A stretch of 64,000 nt of DNA, taken from the NCBI RefSeq assembly GCF_040394755.1, contig NZ_JBEBRQ010000009.1; one strand, written 5' to 3'. Below are positions 1 to 8,116 of this stretch, one piece after another (positions within the stretch are counted from its first letter, which is position 1; each line of letters opens with the position of its first letter). The DNA comes from Castellaniella defragrans_A. GTDB lineage: Bacteria > Pseudomonadota > Gammaproteobacteria > Burkholderiales > Burkholderiaceae_B. Below the pieces are notes generated by a model. It did not search any database and was not told where the DNA came from. It was given only the letters and a program-made list of their open reading frames with translations. The position numbers and the translations under genes were made by a program.

Positions 1-62
1 CGCCTGCGGCTTGCTGCCCCCCAAGGGGGCGTTTTTTGCCTTGGGACGGCCCGGCGGCAAAA
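1..62 (+). repeat. interspersed GC-rich repeat, copy 1 (truncated by window start)
   Basis: Contains the block GCCCCCCAAGGGGGC (short stem-loop) followed by a T run, GCCTTGGGACGGCCCGGCGGC and an A run. The same unit recurs near 1.9 kb, 11.0-11.2 kb and 41.75 kb. It sits directly upstream of the drug exporter promoter. An alternative TTG start of the exporter would begin inside it, which is unlikely to be used. Confidence 0.85.
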
Positions 63-69
63 GAGACCT

Positions 70-78
70 TGCTATAGT
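70..78 (+). promoter_or_regulatory. possible extended -10 promoter element of the MFS exporter
   Basis: TGCTATAGT matches an extended -10 (TGnTATAAT with one mismatch) 34 bases before the exporter ATG. No good -35 is present because the upstream DNA is the GC-rich repeat. Pattern-based only. Confidence 0.35.
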
Positions 79-112
79 AGCGCCAAATAAACCTAGCTCA
101 AGTCCCCCCCAC

Positions 113-1306
113 ATGCCATCTCGCGCGATACTGGTCACCCTGCCGCCCTGGCTGATCCTCATGGGATCGCTGGCGGCCATCGGTCCACTCGCGATCGATA
201 TGTACCTGCCCTCGTTCCCGGCCATCGCCGCCGACCTGGGCGTGGCCCAGGGCCTGGTCGAGCAGACCCTGGCCTCCTACCTGCTGGGACTGGCGTTGGC
301 GCAGCTCTGCTACGGACCGCTCGCCGACCGCTACGGACGCAAGCCGCCCCTCCTGGGCGGCCTCGCCTTGTTCGTGGCCGCCTCGCTGGGCTGCGCCAGC
401 GCCTCCACGATTGACCAACTGGCGCTCTGGCGAGTCGTCCAGGCCTTCGGGGGCGCGGCGGGCATGGTCATCCCGCGCGCTGTGATCCGCGATCACCTCG
501 AAACGCGCGACGCGGCCAAGGCGCTGTCACTGCTGATGCTGGTCATGGGGGTGATGCCCATCCTGGCGCCTTTGCTGGGCGCCCAGGCCCTGCTGCTCGG
601 GTCCTGGCGGACGGTATTCCACATCATGGCCGCGATCGGGATCATGCAGTGGCTGGCGGTCGCGATCTCGATGCGCGAATCGCTGGACCCGGAATACGTC
701 ACGGCGCTGACACCCCGCATCATCGCGGCCACCTACCGGGATCTGCTGCGCCACAGGGCCTTCATGGGCTATGCCCTGGCGGGAGGCTTCGGCTCGGCAG
801 GTCTGTTCGCCTATATCTCGGGTTCGCCCAGGACCTTCATTCTCATCTACGGGATCGAGCCGCAGTACTTCGGCCTGCTGTTCGGCCTGAACGCGGCCGC
901 ACTGATCATCGCCGCGCAATTCAGCGCCCGTCTCCTCAACCGCCATACCCCCGCCACGCTGCTCACGTGGTCCTTGCGCGGCATGGCGCTGTTCGCCCTG
1001 GCCGCCCTGCTGCTGACGGTCAGCGGCCTCATCACCCTGCCCCTGCTGATGCTGTGTCTGATGGGATTCATGGCCAGCCAGGGATTCGCCAGCCCGAACG
1101 CGGCGGCGCTCGCCCTCGCCGGACAGGGCCGCCGGCTGGGGGTGGCCTCGGCGTTGATGGGCGGCCTGCAAATGCTGTGCGGTGCGGCCTCCGGTCTGGC
1201 CATCAGCGCCTGGCATGCCGACACCCCCCTGCCCCTGGCGGGTATACTGGCGCTTTGCGCGGCGCTGGCCTGGCTGTCCGGTCGTGTTGCGATGCGCGCA
1301 GCTTGA
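113..1306 (+). CDS. Bcr/CflA family multidrug efflux MFS transporter
   Basis: Inner-membrane 12-helix major facilitator exporter of the Bcr/CflA drug-resistance family (proton antiport of drugs; substrate not predictable). The N-terminus carries the family signature GPLAIDMYLPSFPAIAADLG in the first helix, followed by the loop-2/3 motif YGPLADRYGRKPPLLGG. About 397 residues, the normal length. The reading frame is open back to base 11 from a TTG inside the interspersed repeat, but ATG at 113 gives the normal family N-terminus and is chosen here. Its 3' end overlaps the proposed rpmB promoter. Not obviously co-transcribed with rpmB. Confidence 0.88.
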   Translation: MPSRAILVTLPPWLILMGSLAAIGPLAIDMYLPSFPAIAADLGVAQGLVEQTLASYLLGLALAQLCYGPLADRYGRKPPLLGGLALFVAASLGCASASTIDQLALWRVVQAFGGAAGMVIPRAVIRDHLETRDAAKALSLLMLVMGVMPILAPLLGAQALLLGSWRTVFHIMAAIGIMQWLAVAISMRESLDPEYVTALTPRIIAATYRDLLRHRAFMGYALAGGFGSAGLFAYISGSPRTFILIYGIEPQYFGLLFGLNAAALIIAAQFSARLLNRHTPATLLTWSLRGMALFALAALLLTVSGLITLPLLMLCLMGFMASQGFASPNAAALALAGQGRRLGVASALMGGLQMLCGAASGLAISAWHADTPLPLAGILALCAALAWLSGRVAMRAA

Positions 1307-1332
1307 TTTGTCAGGCATTTTCAGTTTAGAAT
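1303..1332 (+). promoter_or_regulatory. putative sigma70 promoter of rpmB-rpmG
   Basis: TTGATT and TAGAAT separated by 18 bases, overlapping the stop codon of the exporter. Predicted start of transcription would leave a leader of about 35 bases before the rpmB ATG, which has a good GAGGTGAG ribosome-binding site. Confidence 0.45.
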
Positions 1333-1373
1333 GCTTGGCTTTACTGATATCCATATTTCACAGAGGTGAGCCC

Positions 1374-1610
1374 ATGGCACGCGTATGCCAAGTGACCGGC
1401 AAGGGCCCGATGGTGGGCAACAATGTCTCTCACGCCAACAACAAGACCAAGCGCCGTTTCCTGCCCAATCTGCAGTCGCGGCGTTTCTGGGTCGAGAGCG
1501 AAAACCGCTGGGTGCGCCTGCGCGTGTCCACCAAAGCCCTGCGCACCATCGACAAGAACGGCATCGACGCCGTGCTGGCCGACCTGCGCGCGCGCGGCGA
1601 ACTGGCCTGA
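1374..1610 (+). CDS. rpmB: 50S ribosomal protein L28
   Basis: Large-subunit ribosomal protein, 78 residues, the usual bacterial size. Begins MARVCQVTGKGPMVGNNVSH, the conserved L28 N-terminus, and ends with the basic and then acidic tail typical of proteobacterial L28. A strong GAGGTGAG Shine-Dalgarno lies 5 bases before ATG. The frame is open further upstream but that stretch belongs to the exporter gene. Followed after 19 bases by rpmG, the near-universal rpmB-rpmG pair. Confidence 0.97.
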   Translation: MARVCQVTGKGPMVGNNVSHANNKTKRRFLPNLQSRRFWVESENRWVRLRVSTKALRTIDKNGIDAVLADLRARGELA

Positions 1611-1629
1611 CCGGCCCTAGGAGCACACC

Positions 1630-1797
1630 ATGGCAAAAGGCACCCGCGAAAAGATCAAACTCGAGTCCACCGCTGGGACGGGTCATTTCTACACGACGAC
1701 CAAGAACAAGCGCAACATGCCCGAGAAAATGCTGATCAAGAAATTCGATCCCGTCGCGCGCAAGCACGTCGAGTACAAGGAAACCAAGCTGAAATAA
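1630..1797 (+). CDS. rpmG: 50S ribosomal protein L33
   Basis: 55-residue L33 of the large ribosomal subunit, beginning MAKGTREKIKLESTAGTGHF and ending in the conserved basic EYKETKLK tail. It is the cysteine-free (zinc-independent) form: no CxxC pairs are present. TAGGAG precedes the ATG. It forms an operon with rpmB and is closed by a strong intrinsic terminator about 50 bases after the stop. Confidence 0.97.
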   Translation: MAKGTREKIKLESTAGTGHFYTTTKNKRNMPEKMLIKKFDPVARKHVEYKETKLK

Positions 1798-1847
1798 CCC
1801 CGAGCGCCCCGCCCGGGGACGCCTCGCCGGCTTTCGCTGGAATCAGA

Positions 1848-1876
1848 CCGCCTGCTTTTTGCAGGCGGTTTTTTTT
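1848..1876 (+). terminator. intrinsic terminator of rpmB-rpmG
   Basis: Perfect 8-bp stem CCGCCTGC / GCAGGCGG with a five-T loop, followed by eight T residues. The interspersed repeat begins immediately in the T tract. Confidence 0.9.
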
Positions 1877-1970
1877 GCCGCCGGGCCGTCCCAAGGCAAA
1901 AAGCGCCCCCTTGGGGGGCAGTAAGCCGCAGGCGCAGCGTGGGGGATTTTTTGCCGCCGGGCCGTCCCAA
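1873..1970 (-). repeat. interspersed GC-rich repeat, copy 2 (one full unit plus part of a second)
   Basis: Reverse orientation relative to copy 1: T run, GCCGCCGGGCCGTCCCAAGGC, A run, GCGCCCCCTTGGGGGGCAG, then the same start again after about 76 bases. Fills the space between the rpmG terminator and the leuS promoter. Confidence 0.85.
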
Positions 1971-1989
1971 CCGCCAGGGCACAGCACGG

Positions 1990-1995
1990 TACAAT
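1990..1995 (+). promoter_or_regulatory. possible -10 element of the leuS operon
   Basis: TACAAT in the context CGGTACAATG, 44 bases upstream of the leuS ATG. The same CGGTACAATG word occurs upstream of the cysteine hydrolase gene near 11.25 kb. No convincing -35 is visible. Confidence 0.35.
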
Positions 1996-2039
1996 GACGG
2001 GTTGCTCGATTCCAACCCATCCACGACCCGAACAGATCC

Positions 2040-4691
2040 ATGCAGGAACGCTACATCCCGACCGAAGTCGAAACCGACGCCCAGACGCACTGGCGTGCGG
2101 ATGACGTCTACCGCGTCACCGAGGACGCCCACGACGCCCAGGGCACGCCCAAGCCCAAGTTCTACGCCTGCTCGATGCTGCCCTACCCCAGCGGCAAGCT
2201 GCACATGGGCCACGTGCGCAACTACACCATCAACGACATGATGACCCGGCAGTTGCGTATGCGCGGATACAACGTCCTGATGCCCATGGGCTGGGACGCC
2301 TTCGGGATGCCGGCTGAAAACGCCGCGATGAAATCCGGCGTGCCGCCCGCCAAATGGACCTACGACAACATCGCCTACATGAAAAAGCAGATGCAGTCGA
2401 TGGGGCTGGCGATCGACTGGTCGCGCGAGATGTGCGCCTGCGATCCGAAATACTACAAGTGGAACCAGTGGCTGTTCCTCAAGATGCTCGAAAAAGGCAT
2501 CGCCTACCGCAAGACCCAGGTCGTGAACTGGGACCCCGTCGACCAGACCGTGCTCGCCAACGAGCAGGTCATTGACGGCCGCGGCTGGCGCTCGGGCGCC
2601 CCGGTGGAAAAACGCGAGATCCCCGGCTATTACCTGCGCATCACCGACTACGCCGACGAACTGCTCGACACCCTCGAGGACGGCCTGCCCGGCTGGCCCG
2701 AGCGCGTGCGGCTCATGCAGGAAAACTGGATCGGCAAGAGCGAGGGCGTGCGCTTCGCCTTCCGGCACGACATCCGCGACGCTGCGGGCCAACCGATCCA
2801 GGACGGCCTGCTGCACGTGTTCACCACCCGCGCCGACACCATCATGGGCGTGACCTTCTGCGCCGTGGCGCCCGAGCACCCGCTGGCGGCGCGCGCCGCC
2901 CTCGACAACCCCGGGATCGCGGCTTTCATCGAGGCCTGCCGGCAAGGCGGCACGACCGAGGCCGAGCTGGCCACCCGCGAAAAAGAAGGCATGGACACCG
3001 GCCTGACGGCGATCCACCCCCTGAGCGGCGAGGCCGTGCCGATCTGGGTCGGCAACTACGTTCTCATGAGCTACGGTGACGGCGCGGTGATGGGCGTGCC
3101 CGCCCACGACGAGCGCGACTTCGCCTTCGCCCTGAAATATGGCCTACCGATCCGCCAGGTCATCGCCGTCGAGGGCCGCGAGTATTCCACCCAGGCCTGG
3201 CAGGACTGGTACGCCGACAAGCAGATCGGCCGCACCGTCGCCTCCGGCAAATACGACGGGCTGGGCACCGCCGAGGCAATTCGCGCCGTGGCCGCCGACC
3301 TGAGCGCCATGGGCCTGGGCGAATCCAGGACCACCTGGCGCCTGCGCGACTGGGGCATTTCGCGGCAGCGTTACTGGGGCACCCCGATCCCCATCATCCA
3401 CTGCGAGGACTGCGGCCCCGTGCCCGTCCCCGAACAGGACCTGCCGGTCATCCTGCCCGAGGACCTCGTGCCCGACGGCAGCGGCAACCCGCTGGCCAAG
3501 CACGAAGGCTTCCTGGCGTGCCAATGCCCGCGCTGCGGCAAGGCCGCCCGCCGCGAGACCGACACCATGGACACCTTTGTCGACTCGTCCTGGTATTTCA
3601 TGCGCTATACCTCGCCAGGCAACGACACGGCCATGGTCGATGCGCGCAACGACTACTGGATGCCGATGGACCAATACATCGGCGGCATCGAGCACGCGGT
3701 CCTGCACTTGCTGTACGCCCGGTTCTGGACGCGCGTCATGCGCGACCTCGGCCTGCTGAAATTTTCCGAGCCCTTCACCCGCCTGCTCTGTCAGGGCATG
3801 GTGCTCAACCACATCTATTCGCGCAAGAACGCCCGCGGCGGTATCGAATATTTCTGGCCCGAGCAGGTCGAGAACATCCGCGACGACAAGGGCGCGATCA
3901 TCGGCGCGCGCCTCAAGTCCGATGGCTCGCCGGTGGACTACGGCGGCATCGGCACAATGTCCAAATCCAAGAACAACGGCGTCGATCCGCAATCCCTGAT
4001 CGACGGGCTGGGCGCCGACACGGCGCGGCTGTTCGTCATGTTCGCCAGCCCGCCAGAGCAGACCTTGGAATGGTCGGATTCCGGCGTCGAGGGCGCCAAC
4101 CGCTTCCTGCGCCGCCTCTGGTCCCTGTGCCACGCGCACGCCCAGGACATCCGCGCCGTCCAGGGCGTTGCCCCCGACTGGTCGACGGCTGCGAGCGCCG
4201 ACCGGGATCTGCGCCGTCAGATCCACACCCTGCTCAAGCAGGCCGACTACGACTACCAGCGCATTCAGTACAACACCGTCGTTTCGGCGGCGATGAAAAT
4301 GCTCAACGCGCTCGAGGCCGCCGGCGCGGCAGAGGTCGGCAAGCCCGCGCTGTCCGAGGGCATGTCCATCCTGCTGCGCGTGCTGTACCCCGTGGTGCCG
4401 CACATCACCTGGCGCCTGTGGCGCGAGCTCGGCCTGGCCGGCCAGTGGGGCGACCTGCTGGACGCCCCCTGGCCCCAGGTGGACGAGAACGCCTTGCATG
4501 CCGACCGCATCGAGCTGGTCCTGCAGATCAATGGCAAGGTCCGCGGCCAGATCACCATCGAGCAGGATGCCGACAAGGCCAGCATCGAGGCCCAGGCCCG
4601 CGGCCACGAGGCCGCCCTGCGCTTTCTCGAAGGCCGCGAGCCCAAGCGCGTCATCATCGTTCCCGGCCGCCTGGTCAACGTCGTAGGGTAA
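2040..4691 (+). CDS. leuS: leucine--tRNA ligase
   Basis: Charges tRNA-Leu in the cytoplasm. Class I synthetase of 883 residues, normal length. The HIGH-type signature HMGH is at residues 55-58 and the KMSKS-type loop appears as MSKSK near residue 639; the inserted CP1 editing domain occupies roughly residues 220-420. A zinc-knuckle-like stretch with paired cysteines (HCEDCGPVP, CQCPRCGK) lies near residues 455-505. First gene of a tightly packed run leuS-lptE-holA-proA-hemJ-rlmL-like; leuS-lptE-holA is the order conserved in many proteobacteria. Confidence 0.98.
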   Translation: MQERYIPTEVETDAQTHWRADDVYRVTEDAHDAQGTPKPKFYACSMLPYPSGKLHMGHVRNYTINDMMTRQLRMRGYNVLMPMGWDAFGMPAENAAMKSGVPPAKWTYDNIAYMKKQMQSMGLAIDWSREMCACDPKYYKWNQWLFLKMLEKGIAYRKTQVVNWDPVDQTVLANEQVIDGRGWRSGAPVEKREIPGYYLRITDYADELLDTLEDGLPGWPERVRLMQENWIGKSEGVRFAFRHDIRDAAGQPIQDGLLHVFTTRADTIMGVTFCAVAPEHPLAARAALDNPGIAAFIEACRQGGTTEAELATREKEGMDTGLTAIHPLSGEAVPIWVGNYVLMSYGDGAVMGVPAHDERDFAFALKYGLPIRQVIAVEGREYSTQAWQDWYADKQIGRTVASGKYDGLGTAEAIRAVAADLSAMGLGESRTTWRLRDWGISRQRYWGTPIPIIHCEDCGPVPVPEQDLPVILPEDLVPDGSGNPLAKHEGFLACQCPRCGKAARRETDTMDTFVDSSWYFMRYTSPGNDTAMVDARNDYWMPMDQYIGGIEHAVLHLLYARFWTRVMRDLGLLKFSEPFTRLLCQGMVLNHIYSRKNARGGIEYFWPEQVENIRDDKGAIIGARLKSDGSPVDYGGIGTMSKSKNNGVDPQSLIDGLGADTARLFVMFASPPEQTLEWSDSGVEGANRFLRRLWSLCHAHAQDIRAVQGVAPDWSTAASADRDLRRQIHTLLKQADYDYQRIQYNTVVSAAMKMLNALEAAGAAEVGKPALSEGMSILLRVLYPVVPHITWRLWRELGLAGQWGDLLDAPWPQVDENALHADRIELVLQINGKVRGQITIEQDADKASIEAQARGHEAALRFLEGREPKRVIIVPGRLVNVVG

Positions 4692-4698
4692 CTCCATC

Positions 4699-5340
4699 AT
4701 GGCCTTCTTCCAGACCGACCGCCGTCAATCCCGCCTGCTCCTGGCCGCCGCCCTGGCGCTGTGCGCGGTATTGACGGCCTGCGGCTTTCACCTGAAGCAG
4801 GCCACGCCCCTCCCCTTCAAGACGCTCTACACCAACATCAACCTGGACTCAGAGTTCGGCGCGCGCCTGCAGCGCACGATCCTGGCCAATTCGCCCGAAA
4901 CTCGCTTCACCGAGCGCCGCGCCGAGGCCGACGCCTACCTGCGCCAGATCGCCAACCAGCAAAACCTGCGTCAGGTCTCGCTGGACGCCGAGGGCCGCGT
5001 CGAGACATACGAGCTGGAACTCGCCTTCACCTTCGAGCTGCTCGACCGCGCAGGTCATCAGATCCTGGCGCCCACCACCCTGCGCAGTATGCGCGAGCTG
5101 CCCTATAACGAGCGCTTCGTACAGGCCAAGGAAAGCGAAATCACCCGCACCTTCAGCAATATGCGCAACGGGCTGATCGACCAGATACTGCGGCGCCTGA
5201 GCGCCCCCGAGGTCGCCAACGCCTACGCCAACGCCGCCGACCGCCCCGTGGTGGAGGTCCCCTCCGACGAGGAGGCGCCCGCCGTCGAGCTGCCGGCCAG
5301 TCCGCTGACACAGCCAGCGACGTCGGCCACCTACCCCTGA
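4699..5340 (+). CDS. lptE: LPS-assembly lipoprotein LptE
   Basis: Outer-membrane lipoprotein that plugs the LptD barrel and delivers LPS to the cell surface. 213 residues. The N-terminus is a lipoprotein signal peptide with lipobox LTAC, so the mature protein begins at Cys near residue 28, followed by GFHLKQATPLPFKTLY, typical of the LptE/RlpB family. C-terminal tail is acidic and proline-rich. Starts 7 bases after leuS and ends 4 bases before holA, the classic synteny. Confidence 0.92.
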   Translation: MAFFQTDRRQSRLLLAAALALCAVLTACGFHLKQATPLPFKTLYTNINLDSEFGARLQRTILANSPETRFTERRAEADAYLRQIANQQNLRQVSLDAEGRVETYELELAFTFELLDRAGHQILAPTTLRSMRELPYNERFVQAKESEITRTFSNMRNGLIDQILRRLSAPEVANAYANAADRPVVEVPSDEEAPAVELPASPLTQPATSATYP

Positions 5341-5344
5341 GGCC

Positions 5345-6400
5345 ATGAGCCGCGCCCCAGATCCTGATCGCTTCGTCGAACAACTGGCGGCAGCCCAGTC
5401 GCTCGCGCCCTGCACGGTGATCTGCGGCGACGAAATCCTGCTGGCGACCGAGGCGGGCGATGCTCTGCGCGCCGCCGCCGCGCGCCTGGGCTGCAGCGAA
5501 CGCACACGCCTGGTCATGGATGCCCGGGGCGACTGGAGCGCTGTTCTGGCCGCCACCCAGAACACCTCGCTGTTCGGCGACCTGCGGCTGCTCGAAATCA
5601 GCCTGCCGACAGGCAAACCCGGCAAGACCGGCGGCGAAACCCTGCAGAAGCTCGCCGCCCTGGCGGGCGAAAACCGGCTGCCGGATGTGCGCATCGTCAT
5701 CCATCTCCCGGGACTGGATCGCGCCACCCAGCAAAGCAAATGGGCGCAGGCCCTGCGCCAGGCCGCCCTGTGGGTGGACGTCCCCGCCGTCGGCCGCGAG
5801 GCCCTGCCCGCCTGGATCGCCGCCCGCCTCGCGCGCCAGGGGCAGGACATGACGCGCGACACCCTGGAATGGGTCGCCGACAAGGTCGAAGGCAATCTGC
5901 TGGCCGCCCACCAAGAGGTGCAAAAACTCGGGCTGCTGCATCCTCCCGGACGCATTTCCCTCGAACAGGCCCAGGCCGCCGTCCTCAACGTGGCGCGCTA
6001 CAACCTGTTCGACCTGCGCGATGCGATGCTGCTGGGCCGCGCCGACCGCGCGCTGGCGGTCCTCGCGGGCCTGCGGGCCGAAGGCGAGGCCCTGCTGCTG
6101 GTATTATGGGCGGTCGGTGAGGAAATCCGCATCCTGGCCCGCCTCGCCGAGGCGCAGCGCGCCCGCCAGGGAATCGACGGGCTTTTGCGCAAGCACCGGC
6201 TGTTCGGTCCGCGCGAACGCCTGGCCCGCCAGGCGCTGGCCCGCATCCCGTCCGGCGCCTGGCCGGCCGCCGTGCGCCATGTCCAGGAAATCGACTGCCT
6301 GATCAAGGGCATCCCCGTCGCCGGCAGGCTGTCCGATCCCTGGGACGAGCTGGCCCGCTTGGTCATGCGCATCGCCGTGGCGGGCACGCCGCGCCCCTGA
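5345..6400 (+). CDS. holA: DNA polymerase III subunit delta
   Basis: Delta subunit of the clamp loader, which opens the beta sliding clamp. 351 residues. N-terminal AAA+-like fold begins AQSLAPCTVICGDEILLATEAGDALR; the region ESELPTG-like (here LEISLPTGKPGKTGG) is the usual clamp-interaction side of domain I; the C-terminal part (LFDLRDAMLLGRADRAL, LWAVGEEIRIL) is the characteristic HolA collar domain. The frame starts 5 bases after the lptE stop. Assignment rests on both sequence pattern and the leuS-lptE-holA order. Confidence 0.93.
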   Translation: MSRAPDPDRFVEQLAAAQSLAPCTVICGDEILLATEAGDALRAAAARLGCSERTRLVMDARGDWSAVLAATQNTSLFGDLRLLEISLPTGKPGKTGGETLQKLAALAGENRLPDVRIVIHLPGLDRATQQSKWAQALRQAALWVDVPAVGREALPAWIAARLARQGQDMTRDTLEWVADKVEGNLLAAHQEVQKLGLLHPPGRISLEQAQAAVLNVARYNLFDLRDAMLLGRADRALAVLAGLRAEGEALLLVLWAVGEEIRILARLAEAQRARQGIDGLLRKHRLFGPRERLARQALARIPSGAWPAAVRHVQEIDCLIKGIPVAGRLSDPWDELARLVMRIAVAGTPRP

Positions 6401-6426
6401 ATCACTCTTTCTTCCTTACTGCCCCT

Positions 6427-7692
6427 ATGAGCAACACGACCGCCGATTCCCCGATGATCCTCCTGGGACGCCAGGCCCGCGAGGCGGCACGCGCCATGCG
6501 CAACGCCAGCGGCCAGGCCAAGGCGCGCGCCCTGCGCGCGATGGCCCAGGGACTGCACGCCCGCCGGGACTGGCTCCAGGCCGAGAACGCCCGCGACCTG
6601 GAAACAGCGCGGCGCAACGACCTCGAGGCGCCCCTCATCGACCGCCTGAAACTTTCGGACAAGGCCCTGGACACCATGGCCCTGGGCCTCGAGCAGATCG
6701 CCGCCATGCCCGACCCCATCGGCACCCTGACCGAGACCCTGACACGGCCCAACGGCATGCGGATTGCGCGTATGCGGGTGCCGCTGGGCGTGATCGGCAT
6801 CATCTACGAATCCCGCCCGAACGTCACGATCGACGCGGCAGCCCTGTGCCTGAAATCGGGCAACGCCACCATCCTGCGCGGCGGCAGCGAGGCCATTCAC
6901 TCGAACCGCGCCCTGGGTGATGTCATCCAGGCGGGTCTGGCCGAGGCCGGCCTGCCGGCCCACGCCGTCCAGGTCGTCGGCACCACCGACCGGGCGGCCG
7001 TGGGCGAAATGATCCGCATGACCGATACTATCGACGTCATCGTGCCGCGCGGCGGCAAGGGTCTGATCGCGCGCCTGTCCGAGGAGGCCCGCGTCCCCAT
7101 GATCAAGCACCTGGAGGGCAACTGTCATATCTACGTCGATGCCGCCGCCGATCTGGCGCGCGCCATCGAAATCGTCGTCAACGCCAAGACCTACCGCTAT
7201 GGCATCTGCGGCGCGGTCGAGACCCTGCTGGTCCACGCCGACGTCGCCCAGGCCCTGCTGCCCCGCCTGGGCCGGCGCCTGAGCGCAATGGGCGTCGAAT
7301 GGCGCGCCTGTCCCCGCGCCGCCGCCTGGCTCGACGAGAGCATCCCGGCCACCGAGGAGGACTGGGTCACGGAATTCCTCGCGCCCATCCTGGCCGTGCG
7401 CGTCGTCGACTCGATCGACGAGGCCATGGACCACATCGCCCGCTACAGCTCCGAACACACCGAATCGATCATCACCGAAAACCTGGCGGCCGCCCAGCGC
7501 TTCCAGCGCGAAGTCGACTCCAGCTCGGTCTACGTCAACCTGCCGACCTGCTTCGCCGACGGCTTCGAATACGGACTGGGCGCCGAGATCGGCATCTCGA
7601 CCAATCGCCTGCATGCGCGCGGCCCGGTCGGCCTCGAAGGGCTGACGATCCTGAAATGGGTCCTGACCGGCGAAGGCCAGCTGCGGGGATGA
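6427..7692 (+). CDS. proA: gamma-glutamyl phosphate reductase
   Basis: Second step of proline synthesis: NADPH-dependent reduction of gamma-glutamyl phosphate to glutamate semialdehyde. 421 residues, normal length. Aldehyde-dehydrogenase fold with the ProA hallmarks MRVPLGVIGIIYESRPNVT, KSGNATILRGGSEA, and the catalytic-cysteine region YGICGAVETLLVH (Cys near residue 259). Ends SSSVYVNLPTCFADGFEYGLGAEIGIST, the conserved C-terminal signature. proB is not in the window. Stop codon overlaps the next gene start in an ATGA motif. Confidence 0.97.
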   Translation: MSNTTADSPMILLGRQAREAARAMRNASGQAKARALRAMAQGLHARRDWLQAENARDLETARRNDLEAPLIDRLKLSDKALDTMALGLEQIAAMPDPIGTLTETLTRPNGMRIARMRVPLGVIGIIYESRPNVTIDAAALCLKSGNATILRGGSEAIHSNRALGDVIQAGLAEAGLPAHAVQVVGTTDRAAVGEMIRMTDTIDVIVPRGGKGLIARLSEEARVPMIKHLEGNCHIYVDAAADLARAIEIVVNAKTYRYGICGAVETLLVHADVAQALLPRLGRRLSAMGVEWRACPRAAAWLDESIPATEEDWVTEFLAPILAVRVVDSIDEAMDHIARYSSEHTESIITENLAAAQRFQREVDSSSVYVNLPTCFADGFEYGLGAEIGISTNRLHARGPVGLEGLTILKWVLTGEGQLRG

Positions 7693-8111
7693 GTATGCTC
7701 TGGGTCAAGGCCTTCCATATCCTGTTCGTCACCGCCTGGTTCGCGGGCCTGTTCTACCTGCCGCGCATCTACGTCAATCTGGCGCAAGCGACCGACCCCG
7801 GCGCGCGCGAACTGCTGCTGGGCATGGCCCGGCGCCTGTACCGGTTCATGACGCCGCTGGGCGTGCTGGCCATCCTGCTGGGGCTCTGGCTCTACCTGGG
7901 GTGGGGCCTGGGCTGGGGGCAGCTCTGGATGCACGTCAAACTCGCCGCCGTCACCATCCTCGCGGCCTACCACCTGTCATGCCTGCGTCACCTGCGCCGC
8001 TTCGAGCGCGGGGCCAATGCGCATAGCCACCGCTACTTCCGCTGGTTCAACGAGATCCCCGTCCTGCTGCTGCTGCTGGTCCTGGTCATGGTCGTCGTCA
8101 AACCCTTCTGA
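7689..8111 (+). CDS. hemJ: protoporphyrinogen IX oxidase HemJ / CopD-family membrane protein
   Basis: 140-residue inner-membrane protein with four predicted helices. Begins MSMLWVKAFHILFVTAWFAG and contains FYLPRIYVNLA and a C-terminal RYFRWFNEIPVLLLLLVLVMV, matching the HemJ (UPF0093) family that oxidises protoporphyrinogen IX in bacteria without HemG or HemY. A conserved His in the first helix and a Lys in helix 3 (WMHVKLAAV) match residues important in the family. Translationally coupled to proA by an ATGA overlap. The HemJ role is by family, not shown by context. Confidence 0.85.
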   Translation: MSMLWVKAFHILFVTAWFAGLFYLPRIYVNLAQATDPGARELLLGMARRLYRFMTPLGVLAILLGLWLYLGWGLGWGQLWMHVKLAAVTILAAYHLSCLRHLRRFERGANAHSHRYFRWFNEIPVLLLLLVLVMVVVKPF

Positions 8112-8116
8112 AAATC

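Noticed and set aside
11..112. N-terminal extension of the MFS exporter from a TTG at base 11
   Set aside because: The extension is translated from the interspersed repeat and is not part of the Bcr family N-terminus.
1689..3107. Long minus-strand frame opposite rpmG and leuS
   Set aside because: Shadow of leuS in high-GC DNA; protein is low-complexity and has no family character. The same applies to 3144-4700, 5998-7614, 15474-17195, 18951-20243, 20319-22034, 25900-27810, 29627-31312, 33824-35317 and 49015-51297.
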